Program-made: the position numbers and the translations under genes
Notes under the pieces: model-generated
The model's input: the letters and a program-made list of their open reading frames with translations, nothing else
Database searches by the model: none
What the model was told of the DNA's origin: nothing
NCBI RefSeq assembly: GCF_016587415.1
Contig: NZ_BNJI01000001.1
Span: 6,363,501-6,427,500 of the forward strand
Reading direction: 5' to 3'
DNA from: Ktedonobacter sp. SOSP1-85
GTDB taxonomy: Bacteria; Chloroflexota; Ktedonobacteria; Ktedonobacterales; Ktedonobacteraceae
Length of the DNA stretch: 64,000 nucleotides
Shown: positions 55,419 to 63,385 of the stretch, in pieces
How the letters are laid out: each line of letters begins with the position of its first letter
Position numbering within the stretch: the stretch's first letter is position 1

Positions 55419-56583
55419 ATGATTCGTGCGCATAAAATACGCCTGCATCCAACCAAAGAACAACACGTCTACTTGGCGAAAGCAGCAGGGGTTGCACGAT
55501 TCGTGTGGAATTGGGCGCTGGCCGAATGGAATCGGCAGTATGAGGCGGGGGAGAAACCGACTGCCTTGAAACTCAAGAAGCACTTCAATGAAATCCGGCG
55601 CGAGCAATTCCCTTGGACCTGGGAGGTCACCAAGAACGCCTCGGATCAGCCGTTCCTGGACCTGGGAAAAGCCTTTACAGCCTTTTTTGAAGGCAAAGCC
55701 TGTCACCCGAAGTTGAAAAGCAAGAAGCGCAGTAAACCCAGCTTCTATCTCGCCAACGATCAGTTTGAACTTGGGGATCATCGCATGTGGGTTCCCAAGC
55801 TCGGATGGGTGAATATGGCCGAGAATCTCCGCTTTGCTGGCAAGGTCACCAGTGCTCGGATCACCAAAACCGCGGACTGGTGGTTTGTCTCGATCCAGGT
55901 GGAGATGCCTGATGAGATCCCGGTGAAGAAATCGGCGGCGGTGGGCATCGATGTGGGGCTCAACCACCTGGCGACCTTGAGTACGGGAGAGGGAGTCGAG
56001 AACCAAGCCTTCCTCAAAACGGCTCTGGGGAAACTGTGCCGGGCGAACAAGCGCCTGCATCGCCGCAAACCAGGATCAAACAACCGGGAGCAAGCCCGCA
56101 GGCAGGTCGCACGCCTGCACTACCGTATTGCCTGTCTACGCGAAGATGCGCTCCAGAAACTGACCACCCGACTGGCGGACAGTTATGGGATCGTGGGAGT
56201 GGAAACCTTGAACCTCAAGGGACTCCTCAAGAACCGACGCCTGGCTCGCTCCTTCTCTGATGCCTCGCTGGGCGCGCTCAGGCGTCTGCTGGAGGCCAAG
56301 GTCGCGCAACGCGGGGGACAGGTGATCAAGGTGGGCCGCTTCTTTCCTGGAAGTCAAAACCTGTCACTGCTGCGGGTGGACATGGGAAGACATGACGCTC
56401 AAAGACCGGGTGTTTACTTGTCAGAATCCCTCATGTCCGTACTCTCAATTTCCGCAAGATCGGGATCACAATGCCGCTCAGAATGTGCTGCGGGAAGCCC
56501 TACGCTTGATCGGGCTCATAGATCAAGTCGCCACCGGTACTGGCTCGGACGATGGCGTAAACTTGGCTGTGGACGCGGGGTAA
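55419..56583 (+). pseudogene. TnpB, single frameshift near the zinc ribbon
   Basis: The main frame covers MIRAHKIRLHPTKEQHVYLA, RuvC-I AAVGIDVGLNHLATL and RuvC-II YGIVGVETLNLKGLLKN. At about 56346, just after VGRFFP, the correct reading moves one frame: KTCHCCGWTWEDMTLKDRVF, CQNPSCPYSQFPQ, DRDHNAAQNVLREALR, ending at 56583. The zinc ribbon and last RuvC Asp are therefore out of frame. In the original frame the ORF continues as unrelated residues to 56693. It is a recent pseudogene with a perfect promoter. Confidence 0.85.
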
Positions 56584-56794
56584 GACCAAAAAGACCAACC
56601 GGTCTTGAGGCACCTACGAGTGAAGCAGCAACAACGAAAGATCTGGAAGGCGATGCTTGCATACGTTTTCCTCCATTAATCGGAGCAGGGTAATACTTGT
56701 TATCAGGGTATCAGCGTTTCAAGTGGACGAGTAGACAAAAAGCAGGCCCATTTATCCTCCTCGGGAATCTTTGCAACACAGCCCTCCCAAACAC

Positions 56795-57283
56795 CTACCT
56801 GTTTTGGAGATAGTTTGCCTGTTGATAGGCTTGTTGAGCCTCTCTATGCCAACCAAGTTGTTGGAGTATCTGGCCCTTGGATTGGTAATGTGAAGCATTA
56901 TTGGGGTCGAAACGGATCGCTTGATCGAAGGCCGCCAAAGCCTCCTCGTAGCGTTTCGCCTTCTGATGATCCATTCCTACACTAAGCCATCCCTCTTTCG
57001 TTTTGCTTCGTGATGCTGTTTCAGGAGACGGGGGAGCCAACAGTGGTTGCGCTTTGGGAGGGGGTGGTGACGGCACTCTCACCGTCGGCTGCGCGAATGA
57101 TCCCCGCAACGCCAACACAAACGCCTCCACGGAGGCATGCCTATCAGTCCGTTGCTTGCTCAGGGCTTTGTGCATGGCGGCTTCCATGGCCGGTGGGATC
57201 TGGGCATTCCGTTGAGAAGGGGGAACCGGTTGTTCATATTGATGCTGGGAGCCCATGGCGAAAAAATCCGCAGCCTCAAAGGG
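56795..57283 (-). pseudogene. Ser/Thr kinase C-terminal part with TPR
   Basis: The frame starts inside a Hanks-type kinase C-lobe (PFEAADFFAMGSQHQYEQPV, IPPAMEAAMHKALSKQRTDR). A Pro-rich linker follows, then a TPR pair (YEEALAAFDQAIRFDPNNAS, GQILQQLGWHREAQQAYQQA). The kinase catalytic loop and N-lobe are absent, cut off where IscB debris begins. Such kinase-TPR proteins are common in Ktedonobacteria-like genomes. Confidence 0.75.
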
Positions 57284-57293
57284 GCGGCGCCCC

Positions 57294-57604
57294 TCAGGGA
57301 CGCCGCCGCGGTGCCTGCACCCGCGCAAGCACCTCCGGCCGATCGGCCAGGAATGCTTCGAGCGTTTGATCGGCTTTGCATTGGTTACATGGATGGCAGG
57401 CGATCACCAGGTTGGCGATCCGGTCGCTTCCCCTTCGACTCTGGGGCACCACGTGATCGATCTCGAGCGCGACGCCAGTGGCCTGGCAGTAGGCGCACCG
57501 ATGTTCCCATTTGGCCAAGCCCGGTACTGGCGCACTTCGGTCCCCCACAGGGTGCCGCGCTGGTAGTCCACCCCCTCGAGCGAAGGGGTTTGCAGCAGCG
57601 CCAC
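57294..57604 (-). pseudogene. IscB HNH-domain fragment, frameshifted
   Basis: Two frames together give LEGVDYQRGTLWGTEVRQY, then LAKWEHRCAYCQATGVALEI and DHVVPQSRRGSDRIANLVIA, with CHPCNQCKAD. This is the IscB segment from just after RuvC-II through the HNH domain. The frame changes near 57520, and both flanking parts of the nuclease are gone. Confidence 0.7.
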
Positions 57605-57683
57605 AGATACGAGATGTGATATTTGATGCTCCTCCCTTCTACTGAATAGGGAAGCGCTCTATCGCCTGGTTGTAGGAAGAAGG

Positions 57684-57728
57684 CCCTTTTCGGGTGCGCC
57701 ATGAATCTCATGGCGCACCCGAAAAGGG
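57684..57728. terminator. 21-bp perfect hairpin
   Basis: 57684-57704 (CCCTTTTCGGGTGCGCCATGA) is perfectly complementary to 57708-57728 around ATC. It lies 41 bases after the VOC gene's stop and is the most stable stem in the window. Confidence 0.65.
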
Positions 57729-57768
57729 TTGAGCAAGGCTCCCAGATCTTTCGTGGGCACCAGATTGT

Positions 57769-58155
57769 TTAGGAGCGAGGTGGGGGTCCTGCTGGCTCAA
57801 ACACTTCAATGAGATTGCCTGAGGGATCTTCAATCCAGATTTGCTGCCCTCCCGGCCCTCTGACGATGTCGTCTCGACGGAAGGATACTCCTGCCTGTTT
57901 GAGCGTCTCCATCATGGTTGGCAGATGCTCCACCTCGATGACCAGACGATTCCAGCCGCCAGGGGAGGGGCGCTGCCCGTCAGGCAGAGGGCGTGCTCCA
58001 GAGCTTTGCGGGCCGCTGAGCAGGAGATGGAGATCTCCTCGCGTCACTTGGGCAAACGCCGGGCTGGCGTTCCAATCCAATGTAAATCCTAAATGACGCG
58101 TGTAGAAGGTGATCGCTTGATCAACATCCTCAATCATGTAACGAATGCTTGCCAT
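57769..58155 (-). CDS. VOC-family (glyoxalase-like) protein
   Basis: From ATG 58155 (AAGGAGAAGGAT upstream) this 128-residue protein has the paired beta-alpha-beta-beta-beta units of the vicinal oxygen chelate fold: DVDQAITFYTRHLGFTLDW in the first and PGGQQIWIEDPSGNLIEVFE in the second, with the terminal metal-ligand-like Glu. The family covers glyoxalases, dioxygenases and antibiotic-binding resistance proteins. No specific role can be told. An in-frame extension to 58254 has no homology. Confidence 0.85.
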   Translation of the reverse strand: MASIRYMIEDVDQAITFYTRHLGFTLDWNASPAFAQVTRGDLHLLLSGPQSSGARPLPDGQRPSPGGWNRLVIEVEHLPTMMETLKQAGVSFRRDDIVRGPGGQQIWIEDPSGNLIEVFEPAGPPPRS

Positions 58156-58300
58156 ATCCTTCTCCTTTTCTTCAAGAAACGTATTCCTTTGATGGATCCA
58201 ATGCCGGAATCTTTCCCCTGCGCGGATCACGCAAAGGTCCTTCTCATCCTGCACGCCATCTGCCCTGCTCGTTCCAGCACGGAGCCGGGCTCAGAGGCGC

Positions 58301-59101
58301 TCAGCTTGCGGTCTTTTGTCCCGGAACCGTCTCCTGGCGCTCTTGTTCCAGCAAGGTGAGCAGCAGCCGAATGCGCACATCTAGCTGGCTAGCCAGTTGA
58401 TCGAAGACCTGTTGTCGCTCCGCTTCCGATCCTTCTGCCCTCGTAGGGTCGGGCAAACTCCAATGAATTGGCGACGAGTCTAGCCAGGTGGGACACCGCT
58501 CGCGAACCCGATCACAGAGCGTGATCACGCGATCAAACGACTGACCCACGAACATCTCCAAGGATTTGGGCACGGACTGGCTCATCTGGACGCCCCGTCG
58601 GGCAAGCGTGCCGATGGCCAACGGATGGACCGCTTGGGCAGGATGGCTCCCGGCACTCAACGCCTGGACCTGTCCCTGGCTTAGGTGACCCACCAGCGCC
58701 TCGGCCATCTGAGAGCGAGCGCTGTTGCTCGTACAGAGAAACAGAAGACGCGGCGGGGGACCGTCAAAGTTCCATTGCGTGCGGCTCCCTGGGGGAATCG
58801 CTTCCCCCAGGCTCGGATGGAGGCTTGACGACGCTTCCAGGTAGAGCATGTGCAGGCGTTGCAGGTCCAGGCTGTAATAAAATGAGCGTTCATCAGCAGT
58901 ACTGCGTCGCTCATGAACGAGGCCTGCCTGACGGAGCTGGCGTAAGTGGTAAGACACTAGATTGAGTGGCTGCTTTACCTGCGCAACGAGTTCGGCCACA
59001 CGATAATCACTCTGGGTGAGTTGTTGGAGTAACGCCCACCGCAGATCATGCGCCAGCAGTTTGAGCACCGATGGTGCTGGCTGTTCTTTCGTCTGCATCA
59101 T
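58301..59101 (-). CDS. ArsR regulator fused to ArsC-type arsenate reductase
   Basis: Residues 1-~95 are an ArsR/SmtB winged HTH (LKLLAHDLRWALLQQLTQSD, SYHLRQLRQAGLVHERRSTA). Residues ~115-255 are a low-molecular-weight-phosphatase-fold arsenate reductase with the CX5R loop LFLCTSNSARSQMAE. Two more Cys stand in the redox relay positions (ITLCDRVRERCPTW), and there is an Asp-Pro pair (SLPDPTRAEG). It should both sense or regulate and reduce arsenate in a thioredoxin-coupled way. No arsenite exporter follows in the window. Promoter and a dyad operator lie directly upstream. Confidence 0.88.
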   Translation of the reverse strand: MMQTKEQPAPSVLKLLAHDLRWALLQQLTQSDYRVAELVAQVKQPLNLVSYHLRQLRQAGLVHERRSTADERSFYYSLDLQRLHMLYLEASSSLHPSLGEAIPPGSRTQWNFDGPPPRLLFLCTSNSARSQMAEALVGHLSQGQVQALSAGSHPAQAVHPLAIGTLARRGVQMSQSVPKSLEMFVGQSFDRVITLCDRVRERCPTWLDSSPIHWSLPDPTRAEGSEAERQQVFDQLASQLDVRIRLLLTLLEQERQETVPGQKTAS

Positions 59102-59117
59102 TTTACTCCAATCTTAT

Positions 59118-59131
59118 TTGAAGCAATTCAA
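59118..59131. promoter_or_regulatory. ArsR-type operator
   Basis: TTGAA-GCAA-TTCAA is a perfect 5-bp dyad with a 4-bp centre, within a wider imperfect dyad (59110-59140). It lies between the -10 and the start codon of the ArsR-ArsC gene. Confidence 0.55.
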
Positions 59132-59140
59132 TTTAAGAAT

Positions 59141-59169
59141 ACTATACCCAAGTGGGGTTGAAAAGTCAA
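59141..59169 (-). promoter_or_regulatory. Promoter of the ArsR-ArsC gene
   Basis: On the minus strand, TTGACT (59169-59164) and TATAGT (59146-59141) with exactly 17 bp between. The predicted transcript starts inside the operator dyad. Confidence 0.65.
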
Positions 59170-59437
59170 GGGAGGAGGTCTGTGACTCTGGAGAAGACGG
59201 CCTGGAGGGGTTCGTGTGAGCCAGCCGCCCATGCTTGTAACCACTGATGATCTCGCGGTTTTCGGTGAGACGAGGGACTAGATCTCGTGAAAACTCATAC
59301 GCAGCCCTCCCGCAACACACGGGACAGTCACCGGCTGTCCCTCTGATCTTGCCTTTTTTGAGGTAGCTACGTTTTTTCCCTCCAAATTACTCTAAGGGGG
59401 AAGAAGCAGAAATGCATCGCAGGCTTTTTACTCTAAG

Positions 59438-59576
59438 AGCGTGTTTTGTAAATGACCATAGAGCTAGAGCCAGAACTGGCGAGCCAGCGGGTGTAAGCAC
59501 ACTCCCGCTAGCTGCACCTGTCGCATGGACTGAAACGTCTTAGAAAGCGGCTTCAGCCTATTTACAAAACAGGCTC
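59438..59576. mobile_element. 139-bp MITE with 17-bp terminal inverted repeats
   Basis: GAGCGTGTTTTGTAAAT (59438-59454) and the reverse complement of 59560-59576 (GAGCCTGTTTTGTAAAT) differ at one base. There is no coding capacity. The element lies between the ArsR-ArsC and TetR genes. Flanks TAA and TAT could be remains of a short target duplication. Confidence 0.7.
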
Positions 59577-59610
59577 TATGAAGGATGTATCGGAGAAACT
59601 GCCAGAAGTC

Positions 59611-59639
59611 TTGACACCCAACGAAAGCAAGTCTACAAT
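59611..59639 (+). promoter_or_regulatory. Promoter of tetR-methyltransferase operon
   Basis: TTGACA (59611-59616) and TACAAT (59634-59639), spacer 17 bp. The dyad ATTCGT-A-ACGAAT (59638-59650) overlaps the -10 and is a candidate TetR operator. Confidence 0.65.
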
Positions 59640-59677
59640 TCGTAACGAATGAACAAAATTTGTGAAAGCGAGAAATC

Positions 59678-60400
59678 ATGGGGATTGATGAGAAAGAACG
59701 CGAACGGGCCATCTTCGATGTGACGGCTGAACTGCTGCTGCGGCATGGGTACAACAAAGTGACGATGAGCGATGTAGCGGATGCTGTCGGCTTAAACCGC
59801 AGACTGGTTTATCTCTTGTTTCCTTCAAAGGATGCATTGATAAAAGCCCTTCTGCTTCGGGAATTGAACATCTATGCGGAAGTCTGGAATCGCTATCTCG
59901 ATAGTGATCCTTTGGGAGGCACGGTCGCCAGCGTCTATCGGGGTCTGCTCGCTGTCCTCAAGCAGTTACCATTGATGACTGCGATGTATACGCGAGATGA
60001 GCAGACGTTTGGCAAATATCTCTCCAGACCAGGCAATTTCTTCGCCTCCTGGCCGCCTGATCCTGGTCCGACACAGGAGTATCTCCAGGCCATGCAAGAG
60101 ATCGGAGTCGTTCGCCAGGACATCAACACGAGAGCCATGGCTTTCATCCTGGATGCGCTGACTCCTTCCATCCTTGCCGCTCTCTCTTCTCACACGAAGG
60201 CATCTCTCGATGACTCCAACAGGTCGAGCCAGCCATCTTTTGATGAGTTAGTGGAAACGGTGGGCGGGATCTGTGATTGCTTGCTCACGCCGAAAGTGGG
60301 GGCGAACCTCGAAGCTGGAAAAGCGATGATGCGTCGGAAAATCGAAGAGGTGCAGGCACAGTTTACTGAGGCAGATGATACGGAAAGGAAAAACCAATGA
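59678..60400 (+). CDS. TetR-family regulator
   Basis: This 240-residue protein has the TetR HTH at residues ~8-55 (AIFDVTAELLLRHGYNKVTM, VGLNRRLVYLLFPSKDALI). A helical ligand domain with a C-terminal extension follows. Its stop overlaps the start of the methyltransferase gene (ATGA), so the two are one operon. The promoter and overlapping dyad just upstream suggest autorepression. Confidence 0.92.
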   Translation: MGIDEKERERAIFDVTAELLLRHGYNKVTMSDVADAVGLNRRLVYLLFPSKDALIKALLLRELNIYAEVWNRYLDSDPLGGTVASVYRGLLAVLKQLPLMTAMYTRDEQTFGKYLSRPGNFFASWPPDPGPTQEYLQAMQEIGVVRQDINTRAMAFILDALTPSILAALSSHTKASLDDSNRSSQPSFDELVETVGGICDCLLTPKVGANLEAGKAMMRRKIEEVQAQFTEADDTERKNQ

Positions 60401-61257
60401 CAACCGAGAAGATCCACTTTACCAAAGAAAAAGAAACGATGCTCATGACCTTGAGCGGTCGGGCTCTCCAGAGCCAATGGAAGAATCCCATCTTGCGTGA
60501 TCCCTGGGCTGAAGAAGCGATGCGGCATATCGATTACGACATCAGCAAGCACTACAGGGGTGTGGGCTCGTGGAGCATGTGGAGCAAGATTGGATGTACC
60601 ATCATCGCCACGCGCGCCGCGACCTTTGATCTGCTCACGAACCGCTATCTGGCAGATCACCCAGATGCGATCGTGCTCCACGTGGGCTGCGGCATGGACA
60701 GCCGTGTTTTTCGAGTCGATCCGCCTGCTAATGTCCAGTGGTTCGACGTGGATTACCCCGATGTGATCGACCTGCGCCGCCAACTGTTCCCCGAACGGGG
60801 TGCCTATCACCTGATCGGTGCACCGCTGGAGGATTTGCGCTGGTTGGACGAGGTCCCAAGGGACCGGCCCGCGCTGCTTATCGCCGAGGGGGTGCTGCAC
60901 TACCTGAGCGAAACGGAAGTGAAAGCGCTCCTCAATGCGGTGGTCGCTCACTTTCCCGGCGGTCAGATGATCTTCGATATCGGCAATCCGTGGATTGTGA
61001 AAAGAGCGGGCTCGAACGTCGGGGGCACGGGTGCAACCTACAAGTGGGGCCTTGATGATCCCCAGGACATCAAGCGGCTTGAGCCAAAACTTGAACTGAT
61101 CAAGGAATTCAGACCAAGCGAACTGGTCGCGTTTTCCCGATTCCCGTTATGGTGGCGGGTCCTTTACCGCGCGCAGGAGGTCAACCCCACGCTGCGTAGG
61201 ATGGAACGTACAATAGTTTACCGATATGAGAACGCAAGCTCGGAATCACTATCCTAA
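60397..61257 (+). CDS. LCM/TcmP-type O-methyltransferase
   Basis: The 286-residue protein resembles the leucine-carboxyl-methyltransferase/TcmP family of SAM-dependent methyltransferases. Visible are the SAM motif AIVLHVGCGMDSRVFRVD, the acidic strand WFDVDYPDVIDLRRQLF, and LLIAEGVLHYLSETEVKAL. Members methylate carboxyl or hydroxyl groups of polyketides or other small molecules. Translational coupling to a TetR regulator suggests an inducible modification module. The substrate is unknown. Confidence 0.9.
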   Translation: MTTEKIHFTKEKETMLMTLSGRALQSQWKNPILRDPWAEEAMRHIDYDISKHYRGVGSWSMWSKIGCTIIATRAATFDLLTNRYLADHPDAIVLHVGCGMDSRVFRVDPPANVQWFDVDYPDVIDLRRQLFPERGAYHLIGAPLEDLRWLDEVPRDRPALLIAEGVLHYLSETEVKALLNAVVAHFPGGQMIFDIGNPWIVKRAGSNVGGTGATYKWGLDDPQDIKRLEPKLELIKEFRPSELVAFSRFPLWWRVLYRAQEVNPTLRRMERTIVYRYENASSESLS

Positions 61258-61319
61258 GCTAGGTGAAATGAAAAAACGTATGGCAGTGGAAAAATGCAAT
61301 TTAGCATGACCATCTGGAG

Positions 61320-61904
61320 GTGGTGTGTGAGAAGCCCACGATGAACGATGTGCTCATTCCTCTTTGCGAACGCTATGGGATGAACCTGCAAACAGGAGCT
61401 GGCGAACTTTCGATCACGGCGGCTCTGAACATGGTCAGAAGGATTGAGCAGGTGAGCAAGCCAGCGCAGATCTTCTCTATCTCTGACTTCGATCCGGCGG
61501 GGCAATCGATGCCGGTTGCGATGGCGCGCAAGCTGGAATATTTTGTGCGTACGCGCCAGGTGGAGCAAGATATCCGGCTTTTCCCGCTCGTGCTTACCGC
61601 CGGGCAGGTGCAGGAGTACCGGTTGCCGCGCACACCTATCAAGGAGAGCGAGCGTCGGCGGAGTGGGTTTGAGCACCGGTATGGAGAGGGGGCCACAGAA
61701 CTTGATGCGCTGGAGGCGATTGCTCCAGGCGCGCTCGCGCGCATTGCGCTGGAGGCTGTGGAGCGCTGTTATGATCCCGATCTCCGTCGGCGTGCCATTC
61801 GGGGTCTTGATATAAAAAAAACTCAAAAATCCGCTAAGAGAGAACAAGCAGGGAAAAGGTCCTTGATTTCTTCCGCTACGGTTGCCATTGCCTGTTTGCT
61901 GTGA
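61320..61904 (+). pseudogene. TOPRIM-domain (Spo11/TopoVI-A-like) protein fragment
   Basis: The frame reads VCEKPTMNDVLIPLCERYGM, NLQTGAGELSITAALNMVRR, and IFSISDFDPAGQSMPVAMAR. The DxDxxG TOPRIM signature is followed by a conserved RRRSGFEHRYGEGATELDAL. The start at GTG 61320 lies in the middle of the usual 'VEK' TOPRIM strand, so the N-terminal part is missing. The last ~30 residues look unrelated. Full proteins of this type occur on plasmids and phages and may act on DNA ends; their function is unproven. Confidence 0.5.
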
Positions 61905-61952
61905 TACAAACGATGCATTCCTGTTGAGAGATGTGGAGTGCGTTCTTATGGC

Positions 61953-63300
61953 AATTGACATCCTCCCCATGGCTCAAGCCAGGGGATTCCTCGAGTCGCC
62001 TCTAGGGTTTCCTGCTTCGCTGAGTCTTGCCTGAACGAGACAAAGCCCGTCCAGGTCTTACAGACTCTCCACAGGCGTTAAGGACCGTGAGCCCCACGGC
62101 CACAATGTTCTTTGCTGCGTTGATATCGCGGTCATGATGGACCCCACATTCTGGGCAGTCCCATTGACGGACATCAAGCGCTAAGGAGTCGAGGAGATGA
62201 CCACAATCGAAACAGCGCTTACTGGAAGGATACCATTTGTCAATCTTGACCACGTTTCGACCATACCAGTTGGCCTTGTATTCGAGTTGGGACACAAACT
62301 CGCTCCATCCCACATCGCTGATCGCTTTGCTGAGGGTTGGGTGCTTGACCATGTTCTTGACTGCCAACGACTCGACACACACCACTTGGTTCTCGCGTAT
62401 GAGTCGGGTCGAAAGTTTGTGCAGGCGCGTCACGGCGGCGATCAGCGATACGGGCATGAATGCGTGCTACGTTGAGACGTGCCTTGTCTCGGTTTTTCGA
62501 GCCCTTTTTCTTCCTGGCATGACAACGTTGGGCTTTGGCCAGTTTCTTTTCATCCTTGTGGAAGAACCTGGGATTGCCCACCACTTCACCGGTCGAGAGG
62601 ACCACAAAGGACTTTAAACCAAGATCAGCTCCAATCGCCTGCTCATTGGCAGGCACATGCTCAATCTCGTCTTCCACAAGGATGCTGATGCGCGTAGCGA
62701 TTGGCACAGTCTTTGGAGATGGTCACACTCGAAGGGGGTGCGTCTTTTGGCAGAGGGCGCGACCAGCGTATATCAAGGGGTTCGTTCATCTTGGCGAGTG
62801 TGAGAGCTCCATTGTGCCAGGTAAAAGCGTTGGCGGTATAGGTGGCAGATTGCTTGTTGCGTTTTTTGTGGAAGGTGGGGTACTTGGCACGCCCTTCAAA
62901 GAAGTTGAGAAACGCTTTGTCCAGGTGACGAAGAGCTTGCTGCAAGGGCACGCTAGAAACGGCGTTCAACCAGTGTGTCTCTTCTTGCTTTTTCAAGTCA
63001 GTCAACAGGAGACTCAACTCTTTGTAATAGAGTCGCTGATGGTCGTTGTAATAGGCATCGGTTTTCTTACGCAATGCCCAGTTATAGACGCGCGCGACAG
63101 CACCCAAAGGTTTGAGCAAGGATCTGCTGTTGTTCTGGTGTGGGATACACGCGGTACTTGAAAGCGCGTTTCTGTTTCATAGGATACATTATAGCAGTTA
63201 CGGTGTAAAAATGCAACAATTTGCACTGCCCTATCCGCCCCAAGAAAGGAGCGCGCCATTCATCCCCATGTTTGCGCAACAGGGGTCTTCTGGCGCGGTT
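61953..63300 (-). mobile_element. IS200/IS605-type TnpB-only element, decayed
   Basis: Right end: TTGACATCCTCCCCATGGC with the hairpin partner GCCAGGGGATTCC (about 61955-61995). Left end: CCCTATCC...ATTCATCCCC...GGGG (about 63229-63292), resembling the end at 34.03-34.10 kb. Only a broken tnpB lies inside. Confidence 0.65.
62002..63180 (-). pseudogene. TnpB with three frameshifts
   Basis: Four frames in order give one TnpB. They are KQKRAFKYRVYPTPEQQQIL (from 63180), then VARVYNWALRKKTDAYYNDH (to about 62700), then QAIGADLGLKSFVVLSTGEV (RuvC-I, to about 62450), then the last frame. The last has CVESLAVKNMVKHP (RuvC-II), a CFDCGH...CPECG zinc ribbon and HHDRDINAAKNIV (RuvC-III). Each catalytic residue is still recognisable, but no continuous protein is possible. 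Confidence 0.88.
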
Positions 63301-63315
63301 AGATAAAAAGATTTC

Positions 63316-63351
63316 GACATACCTGACCGACGAGCAACGTCAGGTGATGTC
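63316..63351. terminator. Hairpin downstream of P450 gene
   Basis: GACAT-ACCTGAC pairs with GTCAGGT-g-ATGTC across an 11-base loop, 35 bases beyond the P450 stop on the minus strand. Confidence 0.45.
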
Positions 63352-63385
63352 GGAGAGGGGTCTGCTCGCCAGAACGCACGTTCTG

